Positions 12,901-24,000 of a DNA stretch of 64,000 nucleotides are shown here, piece by piece. The stretch spans positions 19,818,219 to 19,882,218 of the forward strand of contig NC_088315.1 in assembly GCF_910592395.1 (NCBI RefSeq). The letters are read 5' to 3'. This DNA is from Lineus longissimus (lineage: Eukaryota; Nemertea; Pilidiophora; Heteronemertea; Lineidae). The notes under the pieces were generated by a model. The model saw nothing but the letters and a program-made list of their open reading frames with translations, was not told where the DNA came from and did no database searches. The position numbers were made by a program, and so were the translations under genes. Positions within the stretch are counted from its first letter, which is position 1. Each line of letters opens with the position of its first letter.

Positions 12901-13002
12901 TTCTGGTTGTTCTTCATTCTGAGTGCAATATTTCTAATTGGATTATTTTCCAAAGTTCCTTCTGATTCTCTGAGTAGCTTTGACTCGGGTAGTCTTATAT
13001 GA
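1..13002 (+). CDS. nicotinic acetylcholine receptor alpha-type subunit, six exons seen, 5' end outside window
   Basis: Pentameric ligand-gated cation channel subunit of the plasma membrane. Coding exons: 1-971 (partial), 4949-4993, 7996-8105, 8838-9083, 10599-10891, 12479-13002; every junction is GT-AG and in phase. The 45-bp and 110-bp exons match the sizes of the conserved third and fourth exons of vertebrate nAChR genes. Seen in the protein: WxDxxLxW, IWIPD, a Cys-loop of 13 residues between cysteines (CTLDVRYFPFDSQSC), loop B WTY, and vicinal cysteines in TYICCAEPYPD, which define alpha subunits. TM1-TM3 follow, with GEKV before TM2 as in cation channels, then a cytoplasmic loop and TM4. 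The YxCCxEPYPD form resembles alpha7/alpha9-type receptors. Odd points: a long Ser/Thr/Arg-rich N-terminal extension, loss of the loop A Tyr and loop D Trp, and Glu at TM2 position 4'. No signal peptide is visible, so it should lie upstream. Confidence 0.93.
672..960 (-). other. antisense shadow frames over nAChR exon 1
   Basis: Two short minus-strand frames here only mirror the codon pattern of the receptor exon. They have no splice signals or recognisable domain. Listed so that they are not mistaken for genes. Confidence 0.6.
1238..1428 (+). repeat. dispersed repeat family E, copy 1
   Basis: Shares long blocks with 28148-28320, including TTTGCCAAAGAAAAATACGT, GAGAGGAAATGACGACACAAA and TGTAATGGGAGGGCCTTGTT. 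It lies in the first visible nAChR intron. Confidence 0.75.
3088..3267 (-). repeat. dispersed repeat family A, copy 1
   Basis: Reverse-orientation copy of a family marked by AAAGCCCGCTCGCAC, TAGGCCTAAATTCCCA and ATCTTGATAACATCGAC. Other copies are near 7801, 23890, 48708 and 62375. Length about 170-180 bp; no coding content. Confidence 0.75.
4949..4993 (+). CDS. nAChR 45-bp exon (loop D region)
   Basis: The acceptor is ATTTTCAG and the donor GTAAGTAT, enclosing exactly 45 bases. Translation is NEKYQTLSALISLRL. It aligns with the family segment DEKNQxLTTNxWLxQ, but the loop D Trp position is Ser. Size, phase 0 on both sides and the NEK-Q start support it despite divergence. Confidence 0.82.
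6587..6881. mobile_element. TTAA-flanked MITE
   Basis: TTAA at both ends encloses inverted termini AGGGACAACTTCGGCGTGAG and CTCATGCCAAAGTTGTCCCT. The element is 295 bp including both TTAA and has no ORF. TTAA targets are typical of piggyBac-type transposition, which I infer. Confidence 0.75.
7247..7320 (-). repeat. tRNA-like SINE fragment
   Basis: On the minus strand TTTAAGGCATCGGGCTCAGG is followed by GGTCATGGGTTCGACTCC. This resembles an anticodon arm followed by a pol III B box (GGTTCGANTCC). The 5' half cannot pair with the 3' end CTTCGGTAAC, so it is not a functional tRNA. Related B-box text occurs at about 6395 and 7110 on the plus strand. Confidence 0.5.
7801..7974 (+). repeat. dispersed repeat family A, copy 2
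   Basis: Contains AAAGCCCGCTCGCACCTAGG, CTAAATTCCCATTGTTCTGC and CAAATCTTGATAACATCGAC. It ends 21 bases before the 110-bp nAChR exon. Confidence 0.8.
7996..8105 (+). CDS. nAChR 110-bp exon (loops A/beta region)
   Basis: Acceptor TTATTTCAG, donor GTAAGT, phase 0 in and 2 out. Translation begins RWNDEYLRWDPERFGGV and contains IWIPDVVISN. The size matches the conserved 110-bp exon of this family. The loop A Tyr position reads Ser. Confidence 0.93.
8838..9083 (+). CDS. nAChR exon: Cys-loop and loop B
   Basis: Acceptor CTTCCAG, donor GTAGGT; phase 2 in and 2 out. It encodes YADDSFHDLMHTNAIVK, the Cys-loop with FPFD, and ISWTYSGFEVDL (loop B Trp). It ends NQEW across the junction. An NST sequon is a possible N-glycosylation site. 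Confidence 0.94.
10599..10891 (+). CDS. nAChR exon: loop C, TM1 and TM2
   Basis: Acceptor CTTTTCAG, donor GTACGT; phase 2 in and 1 out. It holds the vicinal Cys pair of loop C (TYICCAEPYPDVTF) and TM1 (YILNMIFPCLLIYFVAFLGF). GEKVNLEITILLALVVFLLI is TM2, with the conserved 9' Leu, and NKT is a possible glycosylation site. Confidence 0.95.
10950..11165 (+). repeat. diverged tandem duplication with poly-G tract
   Basis: Two related segments of about 110-120 bp share GTAGTTxGGACCTCAA, a GGTxTTGGxTxCAAA block and CTGCTTCACC. A run of G lies near 11061-11073. It follows the TM1-TM2 exon in the intron. Confidence 0.5.
11967..12309. mobile_element. TTAA-flanked MITE
   Basis: TTAA on both sides, with inverted termini AGGGAACTGGAACCGCC and GGCGGTTTCAGTTCCCT. 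The span is 343 bp including both TTAA and there is no transposase ORF. Same target type as the element at 6587, but different internal sequence. Confidence 0.78.
12479..13002 (+). CDS. nAChR terminal exon: TM3, cytoplasmic loop, TM4
   Basis: Acceptor GTTTCAG, phase 1 in, stop TGA at 13000-13002. It encodes TM3 (MLYGATMLMVSVALVMAVTV), the YWLRRFL motif after TM3, a charged cytoplasmic loop of about 110 residues and TM4 (IFFWLFFILSAIFLIGLF). The tail is short and hydrophilic. Confidence 0.94.
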
Positions 13003-13108
13003 TTGTTAATAACATTTTTTAGTTTTATTCGCAGTGTATATTTATGATCAATGAGCAAAGGTTAACTGTTTGTATTAGATCTATTTACAATATAGGCTCT
13101 TGCACTTA

Positions 13109-13114
13109 AATAAA
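13109..13114 (+). terminator. poly(A) signal of the nAChR gene
   Basis: AATAAA lies 107 bases after the receptor stop codon and is followed by T-rich DNA. Confidence 0.7.
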
Positions 13115-16100
13115 GTCAATGTTTTTTTATTCGAACCCCCTCCCCTCCCCTCACACACTGGTCTCAATGCATTTGTCACAACCTACACTTAACTTACAAT
13201 ATTTCTGTCAACGGCGTGAAACAAATCAGACCTCCAGCCCTCTCCTCCCCCTCATACCCAAATAATACCGTTAAGCCCTTCTATGGCACCGCCCAAGAAA
13301 GTGGTCCTTGTCCGATTCGGACGAGAATCAAGCAATTAACTTTGCCTGGCCTGGTTTGTGTTTTTGATCAGGAAGGAAACACAATGTAATGTCGGATATC
13401 ACTGTCTTGGTGTCTTCCGGAGACGTATGGCGAATCCTCTCTGATGCCAGAATTAGAGAAGAGAAGATAGGACGTCATGATGACAAGTTAAAGGTTTTTC
13501 TATGATCGCACTACAAGTTGAGAATTTAGGGAGAGTACCTTTCCGAGGTCGGTTATGCCGAGCTACTAAGCATCACGGTGAGTAAAGGTATTGGTTTACT
13601 TTACAACACAATAGAAACAAGGCCCTCCCATTACAGTGTTGGATACAGAGAAACCTCGGCACGTTTTGTCATTTTCACAAATCCAAATATTAATGTATAT
13701 ACATGTAGTTTGTTTCAAATAATGTACATAAAGTATATATACGATGATATTGTTAAATTTATAGTTGTAGAGAGTTTTAAAGAGAGATTAGACATTTATA
13801 AAGAAAGCCACGTTGACTCATTTATTACTTCAATAGAACCAGCCTTGGTGAGCGAGCCAACAGCTCTGTCTCCCAGCAAGTCTTTGCACATCCTCCTTAC
13901 GCATGACCGCAACTCTCGTTATGGCGTCTGCCCGCCCCTGCTTGAATAAGCCACCATTGCTTCCGAATGGCCTCGACTTGAAAAATGGCGGCTAATTCAA
14001 GCAAGAACAGAACCACGTCATCAAATATATACTCCCGGTCCTGCGCAAGGAGGATGCCGAGTCGACTTTGCCCATAAAATGAACTGATTCAAGAATCTTC
14101 GGACACTCGGACTATCAAAGAGCTTTTGAACCATACTCCAAAACAGCGATAATATTCAAGTAGATTCTATGGCAGGACCGCCTCATCACACTATACTATC
14201 ACTGCTCAAGGTGCATGCTTTTGAACAGGTCTGAGAAAAGTGCTGCGCACGTCGCATATTAATTGATAATTGATCGGTCGTAAAACACAAAGAGACTTGA
14301 CAGAGATCCATCACCTCGTCCAAGTCGTTCCTTTTGTCTGGGTCGCTGCATTGAAGGCAGCCAATTAGTCCTATCTATTGTGACAGACTAGACACGTCAT
14401 CAATGCGTCTGCTTTTTACCTTTGATCGTTGCATCCAGTAGTCTGACTTTGATAAGGGTCAATTGATTTTGTAAAAGCTGGCTGCAAAAGATCATGTTGG
14501 GAGCATCATCAAGGGCCGTCTATTGACGAGTGAGTAATCATTGAAGCGGCGATATTTCTCCGTAGTGACGAATACCGGGCGGTTAAAATGTCAAGCTAAA
14601 GCGCTGCTCTTGCAAAATCCTCTTTAAGATCATTGAACATGTTCGTATGACGGGAACATGCTCGAATTCGTTTTTCTTACAATCCGCCGAGCCTGACGTG
14701 GTCACCTGGTTAAAATGACATCATTGCACATGTAACAACATGTCAACAGAATGTTGTGAGCGAAAATGCTTTCAAACAACCGGGCCCTGCTCAAGTGATA
14801 TTTGTCATTATTAGCCACGTGTTAAAAAAACAACATTGCTCTTGTCGAAGAAATTCAAATTACACGTACAAGAAAGACTCCTTTCTCAATTTGGTAGATC
14901 AAAGGAAACATGACTATTTTCAGACAAGTTACGCCTGTCTGATATCATTAGACCCCCGTGGACCAAATTAAGTGCACGTCAACAAGATATTTATCACGGT
15001 TATCAGCACCAAGTTGATATCACTAACCTTATTAATTGGGAATTAATGATGGCTATCAATGCTGATGAGGACGGGAATATGATAGACTCGTCTGTCCGGG
15101 AATAGAAACAGCTTCATGCATGATTGGGCATGTCAGTTGAGCAGTGCTGATGCCCGGTGTAGAAGTTTAAAATGTCCTAGGATAAAATGTCCGGGAACAA
15201 AGGATTCTATTATGCGCTTCAATCTCTGAGCTATTGACGGTCAGGGTCTCTATAGAACCATATTGCAGAATACAATAGGGCCGGACACTTTTTCCAGGGG
15301 GGACACTTTTTACTTTTACACCGGTCGTGGAAGAGAATCGCTCGAAATCATAGAAGAAAACCGGCCGGTTTGACATTCTCCAAGCGGATCGAAGGAGACT
15401 CTCTGTCACACCGGACTTCAATAAACCTCGAGGTCCCGGATGGACCACGGGCGTGACTGGCGTGTGTTGTTATCCAAAACGGTTTTGTAACGGGACGTAG
15501 CGACAGACTGACTCTTGAAAAATCTAAAAATCGAAACAGAAAGATATGTTTCAACGTCGCCCGATAGTTTAAAGATAAGTTTAGGGCGTAGTTAAAATGC
15601 CCGGGAAGGTTACCAAAGTTACATACACTGTAGTTGACATAGCGTGTCTGTGGACTGTGTGTATACCTCATCTTTGGCCACGTTGGCAGTGGCGATGTCC
15701 GCATAAAGCCATATGCCGGACTTCGGTGTTGCGACAACAAGAGGCCCACGGGAGATTCACAATGCATTTCGCGTCACGCTTATGAGGACGAACTTCTTCG
15801 TCGTAGAGAGTGATATCTCAACGCCATTTGCAACATGTGCTCTCTTGTCGTCTACCGTATCGTATGGAAACACTAAATGATGGGAGAACAAAATTGCCAG
15901 TGACCTTGGGTTTAAAGATTCAACAACATAGCGAATGTTGTCAAATGAAGTATTTTTTATTATAGACTTGAAACTGGAAATATTTTTCTCGTTTTTCATC
16001 GAATGATTTCTTTACTATAGAAAAGTGAACCGATTACATTATATTTACAACAGAATATCTAGCTGGATGTATGAATAACATAACTAATACATGGAATAGA

Positions 16101-17246
16101 GTGATTTATGTACACACAAATATGAATGAATATTGCACATTTACAAGCGATTCTTTTATAATTCTTTTACAATATTTCGTTCTTTACAGTCGATGATTGT
16201 TTACGCTGCCTTTTTTTACATGTTATATACAATTGAGAGTAAAGAAAAAAGCAATTCGGCCATGTGGCGGAGATAGCTAGGTCTGGCGATCTCCATTACC
16301 CGTAAATCTACGCCAGAAGACTGGCATACACTGGCATGCTAGAAGGTAGCGACGATAGCATTCAGTAGCGAAAATCTCCTATACTTTCTTGCCTGACTGC
16401 TCAGTGCCACAGTACCTCTCATCGCTTTTGATCTAAAGTAATTCAATGGTTACCTTTGCCTGACCGGCCGAAGGCCATTCACAAGGATGTATTGCAATCA
16501 TTACTCCTGGGACTAACGAAACCATTCAATGTCGTTATTCGTGATATATGGCGGCATCAGTCGGTGCCAACACTGGACAAAACAAAATGATTGGACCACC
16601 GACCCATGAAATTACTACCTATCCTTGGGGCATGCGCGATGATACTGTGACAACGGTCGTGTAGGAAACGAACAAAAAAGTAGACCAGTGCGATGAAAGC
16701 AGATACGCAATTGCTCCAGCTAAGTTAGAGATAACAGTCCTGTTGGCGGTTGCATGCGTTCACAAGTCGTAAGCCGATCCAAATAGTGCCCGTGTACAGT
16801 TGCGTACTGTCCATTAAAAATTCTTTTTTTAAATGAATGTATTGCACAAAAGACAAATCATTGCAAAAGATTTTCGCTGTAGCTGTTTTAACGTGACCGT
16901 ACTACAATTCCTGCAAGCCGATCTCAGCATAAGCGCACCGCTCGTTCTGTCGTAACAAAAACCGCAGGTCTCAGCGATTTGGATCCTTGTTTACGGGGAG
17001 CTTAGCTGTACGAGATTAGAAGAAACAACATATACATCCTCTTTACATCAAAATATCATATTTATGACAAAGTTGCCTATCTATCTTTCCCCAGCTGTTC
17101 CCAATCACATGGGCCACCACCCAGCACATATTTGACTAATGTCCACTTCTACGCGGCACATGAACGACATTTATCCAGTGGAAACCGCCAATTTATGGGG
17201 AGCAAATGTTCTGGAAGAAGATGATCGGAAACTATTTCTTCCGGAG
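13115..17246. other. intergenic stretch between two convergent genes
   Basis: No coding exon that I recognise. It holds a C-rich strip after the nAChR poly(A) site, a family B repeat at 15173, and AT-rich DNA near 16000-16250. A 123-codon frame at 13578-13949 has no recognisable domain and no supporting splice context. Confidence 0.6.
15173..15320 (+). repeat. dispersed repeat family B, copy 1
   Basis: Contains AAAATGTCCGGGAACAAAGG, CGGTCAGGGTCTCTATAGAA and CAATAGGGCCGGACACTTTT. Copies occur at 30926-31060 (same strand) and 47826-47955 (opposite strand). Confidence 0.75.
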
Positions 17247-17668
17247 TGTGTCCTCTCAATCTCAATCTCATACGTGGTGTGTCCTCTCAATCTCAATCTC
17301 ATACGTGGTGTGTCCTCTCAATCTCAATCTCATACATGGTGTGTCCTCTCAATCTCAATCTCATACGTGGTGTGTCCTCTCAATCTCAATCTCATACATG
17401 GTGTGTCCTCTCAATCTCAATCTCATACGTAGTGTGTCCTCTCAATCTCAATCTCATACGTAGTGTGTCCTCTCAATCTCAATCTCATACGTGGTGTGTC
17501 CTCTCAATCTCAATCTCATACGTGGTGTGTCCTCTCAATCTCAATCTCATACGTAGTGTGTCCTCTCAATCTCAATCTCATACGTGGTGTGTCCTCTCAA
17601 TCTCAATCTCATACGTGGTGTGTCCTCTCAATCTCAATCTCATACGTAGTGTGTCCTCTCAATCTCAT
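17247..17668 (+). repeat. 31-bp minisatellite, about 14 copies
   Basis: The unit reads TGTGTCCTCTCAATCTCAAT then CTCATACGTGG; variants read CATACATGG or CATACGTAG. Because 31 is not a multiple of 3, each frame cycles through the same 31 residues (CPLNLNLIR, GVSSQSQSHT, WCVLSISISYV). This explains the long plus-strand frames here; they are not genes. It sits just beyond the ABTB-like gene's poly(A) signal. Confidence 0.95.
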
Positions 17669-17821
17669 AAAGTTACAAGTGTGGTTTTCGAACACAGATT
17701 TAGTCAAGGTGCAAATCGATTGAAGACCTGGACCCATTTTGAAAAGAAAAAACATCACATCGAAAATATCCAACTATATCAAATAATAAGATCACCACGG
17801 TTGCTGATCTATCTCCTACGC

Positions 17822-17827
17822 TTTATT
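17822..17827 (-). terminator. poly(A) signal of the ABTB2-like gene
   Basis: AATAAA on the minus strand, 49 bases after the stop codon of the terminal exon. Confidence 0.75.
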
Positions 17828-17876
17828 GACAGACACCATTACTACAGTTCTCTCAGACACCTGGCTGCTATCTGGT

Positions 17877-18074
17877 TTACTTCTTTCGTTTCGCCTCCAG
17901 GCTATCCCGCAAAATACTCGCTATTTTCTTGCAGATAAGGTCAACGAATTCCGCGCTGGTTTGCCTTGCACTGAAGACAGTCTTCTTGAAGCTTGCGTTC
18001 ACCTTTAACAGGTCCGGAAACTCCTTGATGAAGTAGGTTTGGCAGTAGTTCTCTAGGGCAGTAGCTTGAAGAAG
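17877..18074 (-). CDS. ABTB2: ABTB2-like exon 17: C-terminal tail and stop
   Basis: 198 bp, acceptor CTTCCAG, stop TAA. Encodes LLQATALENYCQTYFIKEFP and a basic end (EAKRKK). In vertebrates this region holds LxxFCxxFFLKHM. Confidence 0.92.
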   Translation of the reverse strand, partial: LLQATALENYCQTYFIKEFPDLLKVNASFKKTVFSARQTSAEFVDLICKKIASILRDSLEAKRKK

Positions 18075-21000
18075 CTGGAAGAGATGAACAAAATTCATTT
18101 GGAAATCGATTCCCAACGCCAGAATCATAAAGTAGAAGTTAGTCTATCATACATGCAATGACCATTGCTTCGAAATGGCGTACACCCTATTTCGAGTTGG
18201 CCTATGTTGGAAAAGTTAGGTGAATGCATCTTGACCACAGGCACATACGTCACCGACTCAAGCTAGTAATGAGTAATTTCATGGTGTTTGTGATGTTGGA
18301 GGAAACCGGATCATCGCCTTACCTTTGCATGCCTGAATATAGTAAGACAGTTCATGTAGTTCATCCTCTGAGCGCACAGAACCTCGCAGTGACGGTGAAG
18401 AGCATCCAATTGGAAGAAATTCGCGGCCGCAAGTAACTGAAACAACATAAAGTTCAATGTGTTGAAAACATCATTCAATGTGATCAATGCTTTCACATAT
18501 ATTTTTGGCTAGCGGGTGCTGCTGACAGCAGGTTTTTTGTTGCTAGTATCACCCCTCTATTACTACATATGTACAGCGACCATCCCAATCTCGTCAGAAC
18601 CCTGTGGTATGACGAAGATTGGATAGGCCCAAACGATCATTCATCTGCATCTTATTTGTGTAATCATACTGTCATTTCATGTTCTCAGTACGTTTACCTA
18701 GGTGCACCACATCCTGTCTTCAATTCGTGACCACCAGTGTATGGTCCGTTGCCTCTACGACCGATTACACCCCCGATGCAATCCCAAAACGATCACACAG
18801 ACTCATCATAAACGGTAATAAAAATCACCATCAGAATGCCTCAGACCATCCTTTGCCGCAGAAAATTACACCTTGCAGCTACCCCTTCTATCCGCCTGGG
18901 AAAATATTGCCAATTTCTAACATAAAGCCCCGATACCTTTTGCTTCAAATCACTTGCTTTACGATATGTTTAATTCCCAAGAATATACCCCAAGGTACCA
19001 GTACATCATACCGATACTTTTTATGCAATTTATACCGCGATGCGTTTTATTCGTATTGGCGGATTATTATTATTTGCCATGTTTTTATACGTGTGTGCGG
19101 CTAGCTCACCTCAAGTAACTCCAGTGGATCGGTCTCCGGGTGTATTTCGTTGCCTTTGTAAAGAAACTGCATCACCATCTGTAAACATGAGAAGCAGTAT
19201 GTTAGAGGCAGTAATAAACTGGCCAATACCTGCAGATTTGTATGAGCTGCACTTTCTTACTGATTAGACATTCTTTTTGTACACCCCACTCAATTGACCT
19301 CAATGCATCAAGCAGTGGTTACATAATACACTGGTTCTGTTATCATACGGAAGCTAAGGAACCTCTAGCTATACAACCTCAAGCCCGGCTCTGATGATAC
19401 GAGGGATATGGCGTGTGATGGCAGTGTGAAGCAGCGGCTTATTATACTGGCTTAGAGCCATCCATATACCGATCGAGATCATCATTATAATCTTGCCCTC
19501 TGGGCGTATAATCCAGAGTGACCCGAGTGAAGACAAACAGTGCTGTCCCGCCGTGGACGAGCCCGCCAGGAACGAAGTACAGACGTCGATGACATTCAAG
19601 TCAACGGTCCTGGACGATCGGTGCCCTCTGGTGGTGACTACAAGCAGCGAGATCGATCCACACATCCATTTCGGTGAGTAAACCTAGCTCACCTCTATTT
19701 CACCCTGATCGTCAGAACAGCAGTGTGTGGGCGTCACCTAACTTCCTTGGCAACGTAAAGCTTCCACTGGGTGAGTAAAAAAAAGCGCTAGTATTATCAA
19801 GAACGAATCCGGATGCAAGGTCGTGTGTCAAGATCACGCTCACCTCAAATGTTTTATACTTCATATCTTTAATCTCAATACAGGGGAGGGAACCTTCTGT
19901 AAGCTGGCTAGAATTCGCTAGGATTGTCTTAAACTTGGCTGATGCGCTGACCAGGATGATCTTGTGGGCGTAGAATAGCCTGCCTTCAATGACGAACTGG
20001 ACATCGGCCATGGAGGGGTTATTCACGTAGGTCGAATCTGAGGGAGAAAAAAGAGTGATATTTTGATTTCATTCATGAATTATTTTTTCAGAGATTCCAA
20101 TCAAAACTTTAGGGTAGACATTTCTACACCTAGGTAAGCTACTAAATTTTTATGGCAAGAAAAATGTATTTGTACACCTCGTTCTGAACTATTCGTCATT
20201 CCTCTTTTGATATCCAATAGTGTAACTACATGTATGAAAGCTAAGAACCCGCTACCTTTAAAGTAATGGGTTTCTGTTGATGTTCAATAAATACAATGTA
20301 TGTTTTTTTTCGTACGGATCTCGATTTTCAATTGATTCTTTAATGCCAAGCTAAGTTATTCTATCAGTTTTTTTATAAATCAATATGTTCTGGTTACGCG
20401 AAAAGGGATACATCCTTCACTGAAATATCATCACGTCAACCTTCGCCCTGAATTGGCAAAGTCACTGATTGCCCCCCCCCCCTTCCTCACGCCCAGGCTG
20501 CGTCTGTCGGAAAATTGCTATCGTAGACCGATGTTGCATCAACTTTGACCAGGTCAAATGTTCCTTTGAAGTGACGCCAATCTACATGGAAATTACCCCC
20601 ATTTCATACCTATTCCGGCAGCCACTCGCTGATTCAGCTCCGCTATCGCCGGCATCGGCTGTTTTGACAGGAGCTGGCTAAAAATGCTGGCCAGAAGATG
20701 ACTGGCAGCTTCATTCTGAAAAAAAATATTGACCGATGATCCAAGTTAACGGGAATTTGATAAGGTTACATTGCTATGGATGCTGACACCTGTCAACAGT
20801 TGAGATGCGCAGACGGGAGGATGCGCTAGAATGGGGAATTCGATGTTAAAGCGATCTTATCCCGGTTGACTTGATTCATGAATGTACATGCCAATAGCTG
20901 GGGTTGATAATATGAAGCGCTTTGATCGACTGAAAGCAGTTGGATTTAGCGCTATATAAGTCTCATGATTATTATCAATATTAATACTCTGGTTGTGATT

Positions 21001-24000
21001 TTACCATAAAATTATCAATTGGAGACGGCGGCGGGGCCAGTTATAAGTCCGAGTCGGAAGATAATGCGTTTAATTCTCCCTACCTTACTCTTCCTGAAGA
21101 TTGTGAACAACAAAGGCAGACATTCGTCCAGGAATTCCTCGGAGGGGTCCTCTGGGATGAGGTTGAAGTCCTTGAGAAGGCAGTGCAGAATGGCTTTCCT
21201 GGTCAGCGCGTGGGCCGCCATGACACTCTGGTACCACGTGTGCATTGTCCATGGGACACCTGAAGTGGAGGAGCAATCTGTCAGTACAAAGATTACCATG
21301 GATCGAAGCCTATTTTTTTAGGAAGTGACTACTTTGCAAGCCCGGCTTACCAAACAGCGACTTTTTCTTGTTCTGAATGGAGAGCCGAACTCATTAATAT
21401 TAAAGTAAAGTCTCCAGCTCGCCAAACAGGGTAGATTTTTTATCTGTTTGGCAAGCCCGGCTGGCCGAACAGGGTGGCTTTTTAGTGCTGTTTGGCAAGC
21501 GGCTCTCCAAACAGGACAAAAAAAGATGCCTGTTCGGCGAGCGGCTTGCCAAATAGACCCGGCCATTTGTTTAATGGGCGAAAACGGTTGGTGATCATTC
21601 ATTTGTCACGTGGGATTCATACACGTTGTGACATGCTGAGGTGACATACCCGCTGATCTCAACTCTAACGTTATATCCAAGTGTCCATTCTGCGCGCTGC
21701 AGTAGAAGGCCTCATGTAAGGCTTTTCCCTGTAACTTGGTGAGGTTTGGCGGCATCATGGGCTGGTAGCTCATCTTGGATCTCATACTCCGATCCATGCT
21801 GGTCAGCTCCTCAATGGAAACATACGTGTGGTCATCATCGAACTGTAAGCAATGACAATACATAATATAGTTCGAAGAAAACGATGACATTAATTACTAG
21901 ATAGGCATCAAATTATGTTTGCAATAAAGGGAAGTTCTCTTCATACCCTTGTACTCACAATTCTCGGGGTTTCATACGTGCAAGTAATATCAGTGACAGC
22001 ATAAGGTTTGCACTGGTCGCTCATGCTGCTCTCTGCGAGAATCTCCTCTAACGACAGGATATCCGTCGACTTGGGTAGGATAGGCTGCGACAGTAACTGC
22101 TGGATGATATCTCTGAAAGAACAAGATCAAGAGAAAATGAGGTTCGGGAAAATTCCAGTTACTCACAAAGCGCAAAAAATTGAAATACATGTACCTCGTT
22201 TTTGTGCTAATTATTTGGATTGTGTCATTTCTGTCGGCGATATGTTCATAATGCACTCCATTCCTCTTCTTATCTTTTTAGTCTCCCAATTGCTTTTTAT
22301 GGCTGTACAACACACTACACAGCACCACTAGCCTGTGCCCATTACTGACCTGGCTGTAACACTGTATACTTCACAGGCAAAGGGGAATTTCAGGACCGCG
22401 CGTCACCTGACTCATATCAGGCTCGACCTGAGTCAACCTGACCGGCTAGTTTTTTTTCTCATTATTGTACAGATGAGCATCTTCTTATTCTCGTGTAGTC
22501 TGTGATACCTAACATAGATCCCGCTGGCGACTCGCTGCGAGAGGTTGTCACCAAATGTCCTGACGGGACCTCTCTATGATGTTTGCGGTGGTTTAGTTAT
22601 AGTGTTTACTCACTTGTTTCCGTGAGAGGCAGCCAATGAGAAGGCTGTGTAGGGCACCCGCGCATTATTGCTTGTGATTCTGTTTGAGCTCACTGTCTGA
22701 AGGTATGGATCAGCCCCTTTCGACAGCAGCAAGCTCACGATTGGTCCATGGCCAATGGCTGCTGCCACTTGGAGGGGTGTATCCACATTATTCCCGTCCC
22801 CTGAGCCTGGACAACCGTCGACGTTAGCACCGTAAGATAGTAATGACTGAAAAAGAGATCTGTATATGAGTTTGGCAGAGCGCTCAAACAGATTTATTCA
22901 ACTGCGTAATAATATTTCGCGCAGACATTTGATGATGGTTTGTGCTCATCCAACTCATCCAACGAGCCGATGTACGTCAATTCGTTTATTGATATTCACT
23001 ACAGTGAAACAAACCGGTTTCGAAAAATGTTTGTCAAGTTTTTTTGAATGATGGGTTTTGATGACACGTTTCTTACCTCAACAATGGCCATGTGGCCGTG
23101 AGCTGTAGCACATGTGAGCGCCGTCCAACCCCGGACACCAGGGTGGATGTCGGGGTAGACATGTTGTTCTAATGGAATCTAGAATAGAAGGGAGAAAAGC
23201 TTGGTGAATGTGATGTTCGGGTTTGATGACTATACTGCCCCTCCCTCTATATGTATAAGGGCTAAATGTGCTGAGACAGCCTGAATGTGACTTCATGGTT
23301 GGAACACGCCCCTCCATCGATCGAACAGGCTCACACAGCGAGCGACAAGGACGGCAGAGTAGATCATGGTAACAGTCTTTGATACTGAAGCCAGCCTCTC
23401 CATCTATTGGAAGACAGCGTTAAGTGATTGTTCAGTTGTAACTCCATCTGTTATGATTGTCTATTGATCAATTGAATAGGCTCAGAGGACAGGTGTCAAG
23501 GACGACATGTAAATGTAGCATCCTCAGAGCAGCATGCCACTCCGTCTATCGGATAGTTACAAAGAAGACAGCATGGAGATGAAAGATCGGCAAGCCACAA
23601 AGCCCCTCCTTAACACATGGTAAAAATATCAAGACATCATCCTCTTAATTGATCCGGTTGTAAGGACTCACCTGGACATCACAGTTCACCCCCAAATCTG
23701 ATAGCAGCATTGCCGTGTCTTCATCGCCTCGGAGACAGGCATGCATCAGCGGCGTCAGGCCCTGCAAGTAAATTACTATCAATTAGATATCATCAAATGT
23801 AAAATGACGAATATTCGTCAGAATTAGACAAGAAAAATAGTTATATTCTGTGAACGTTAAGTTCTTTTGCCCCTTATCGCTAAGTTAAAAAAACTCAAGC
23901 CGAGCCCAATACACGGTCTATTGTCTTTGAACAAAGCCCGCTCGCGCATAGGCCTAAATTCCCAACGTTGCCCAATACAAAGCCCGCTCGCGCATAGGCC

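Noticed and set aside
13578-13949. 123-codon plus-strand frame
   Set aside because: AT-rich, no recognisable domain, no supporting splice or start context.
15167-15767. Two overlapping minus-strand frames of 93 and 139 codons
   Set aside because: The first is family B repeat; the second shows no domain or splice evidence.
17247-17668. CRISPR-like regular array
   Set aside because: Units are contiguous with no unique spacers, and the genome is eukaryotic; the same applies to the 46-, 48- and 117-bp arrays.
17139-17938. Long plus-strand frames of up to 230 codons over the 31-bp repeat
   Set aside because: The frames exist because a stop-free 31-bp unit reads open in all phases; the same 31 residues recur in each frame.
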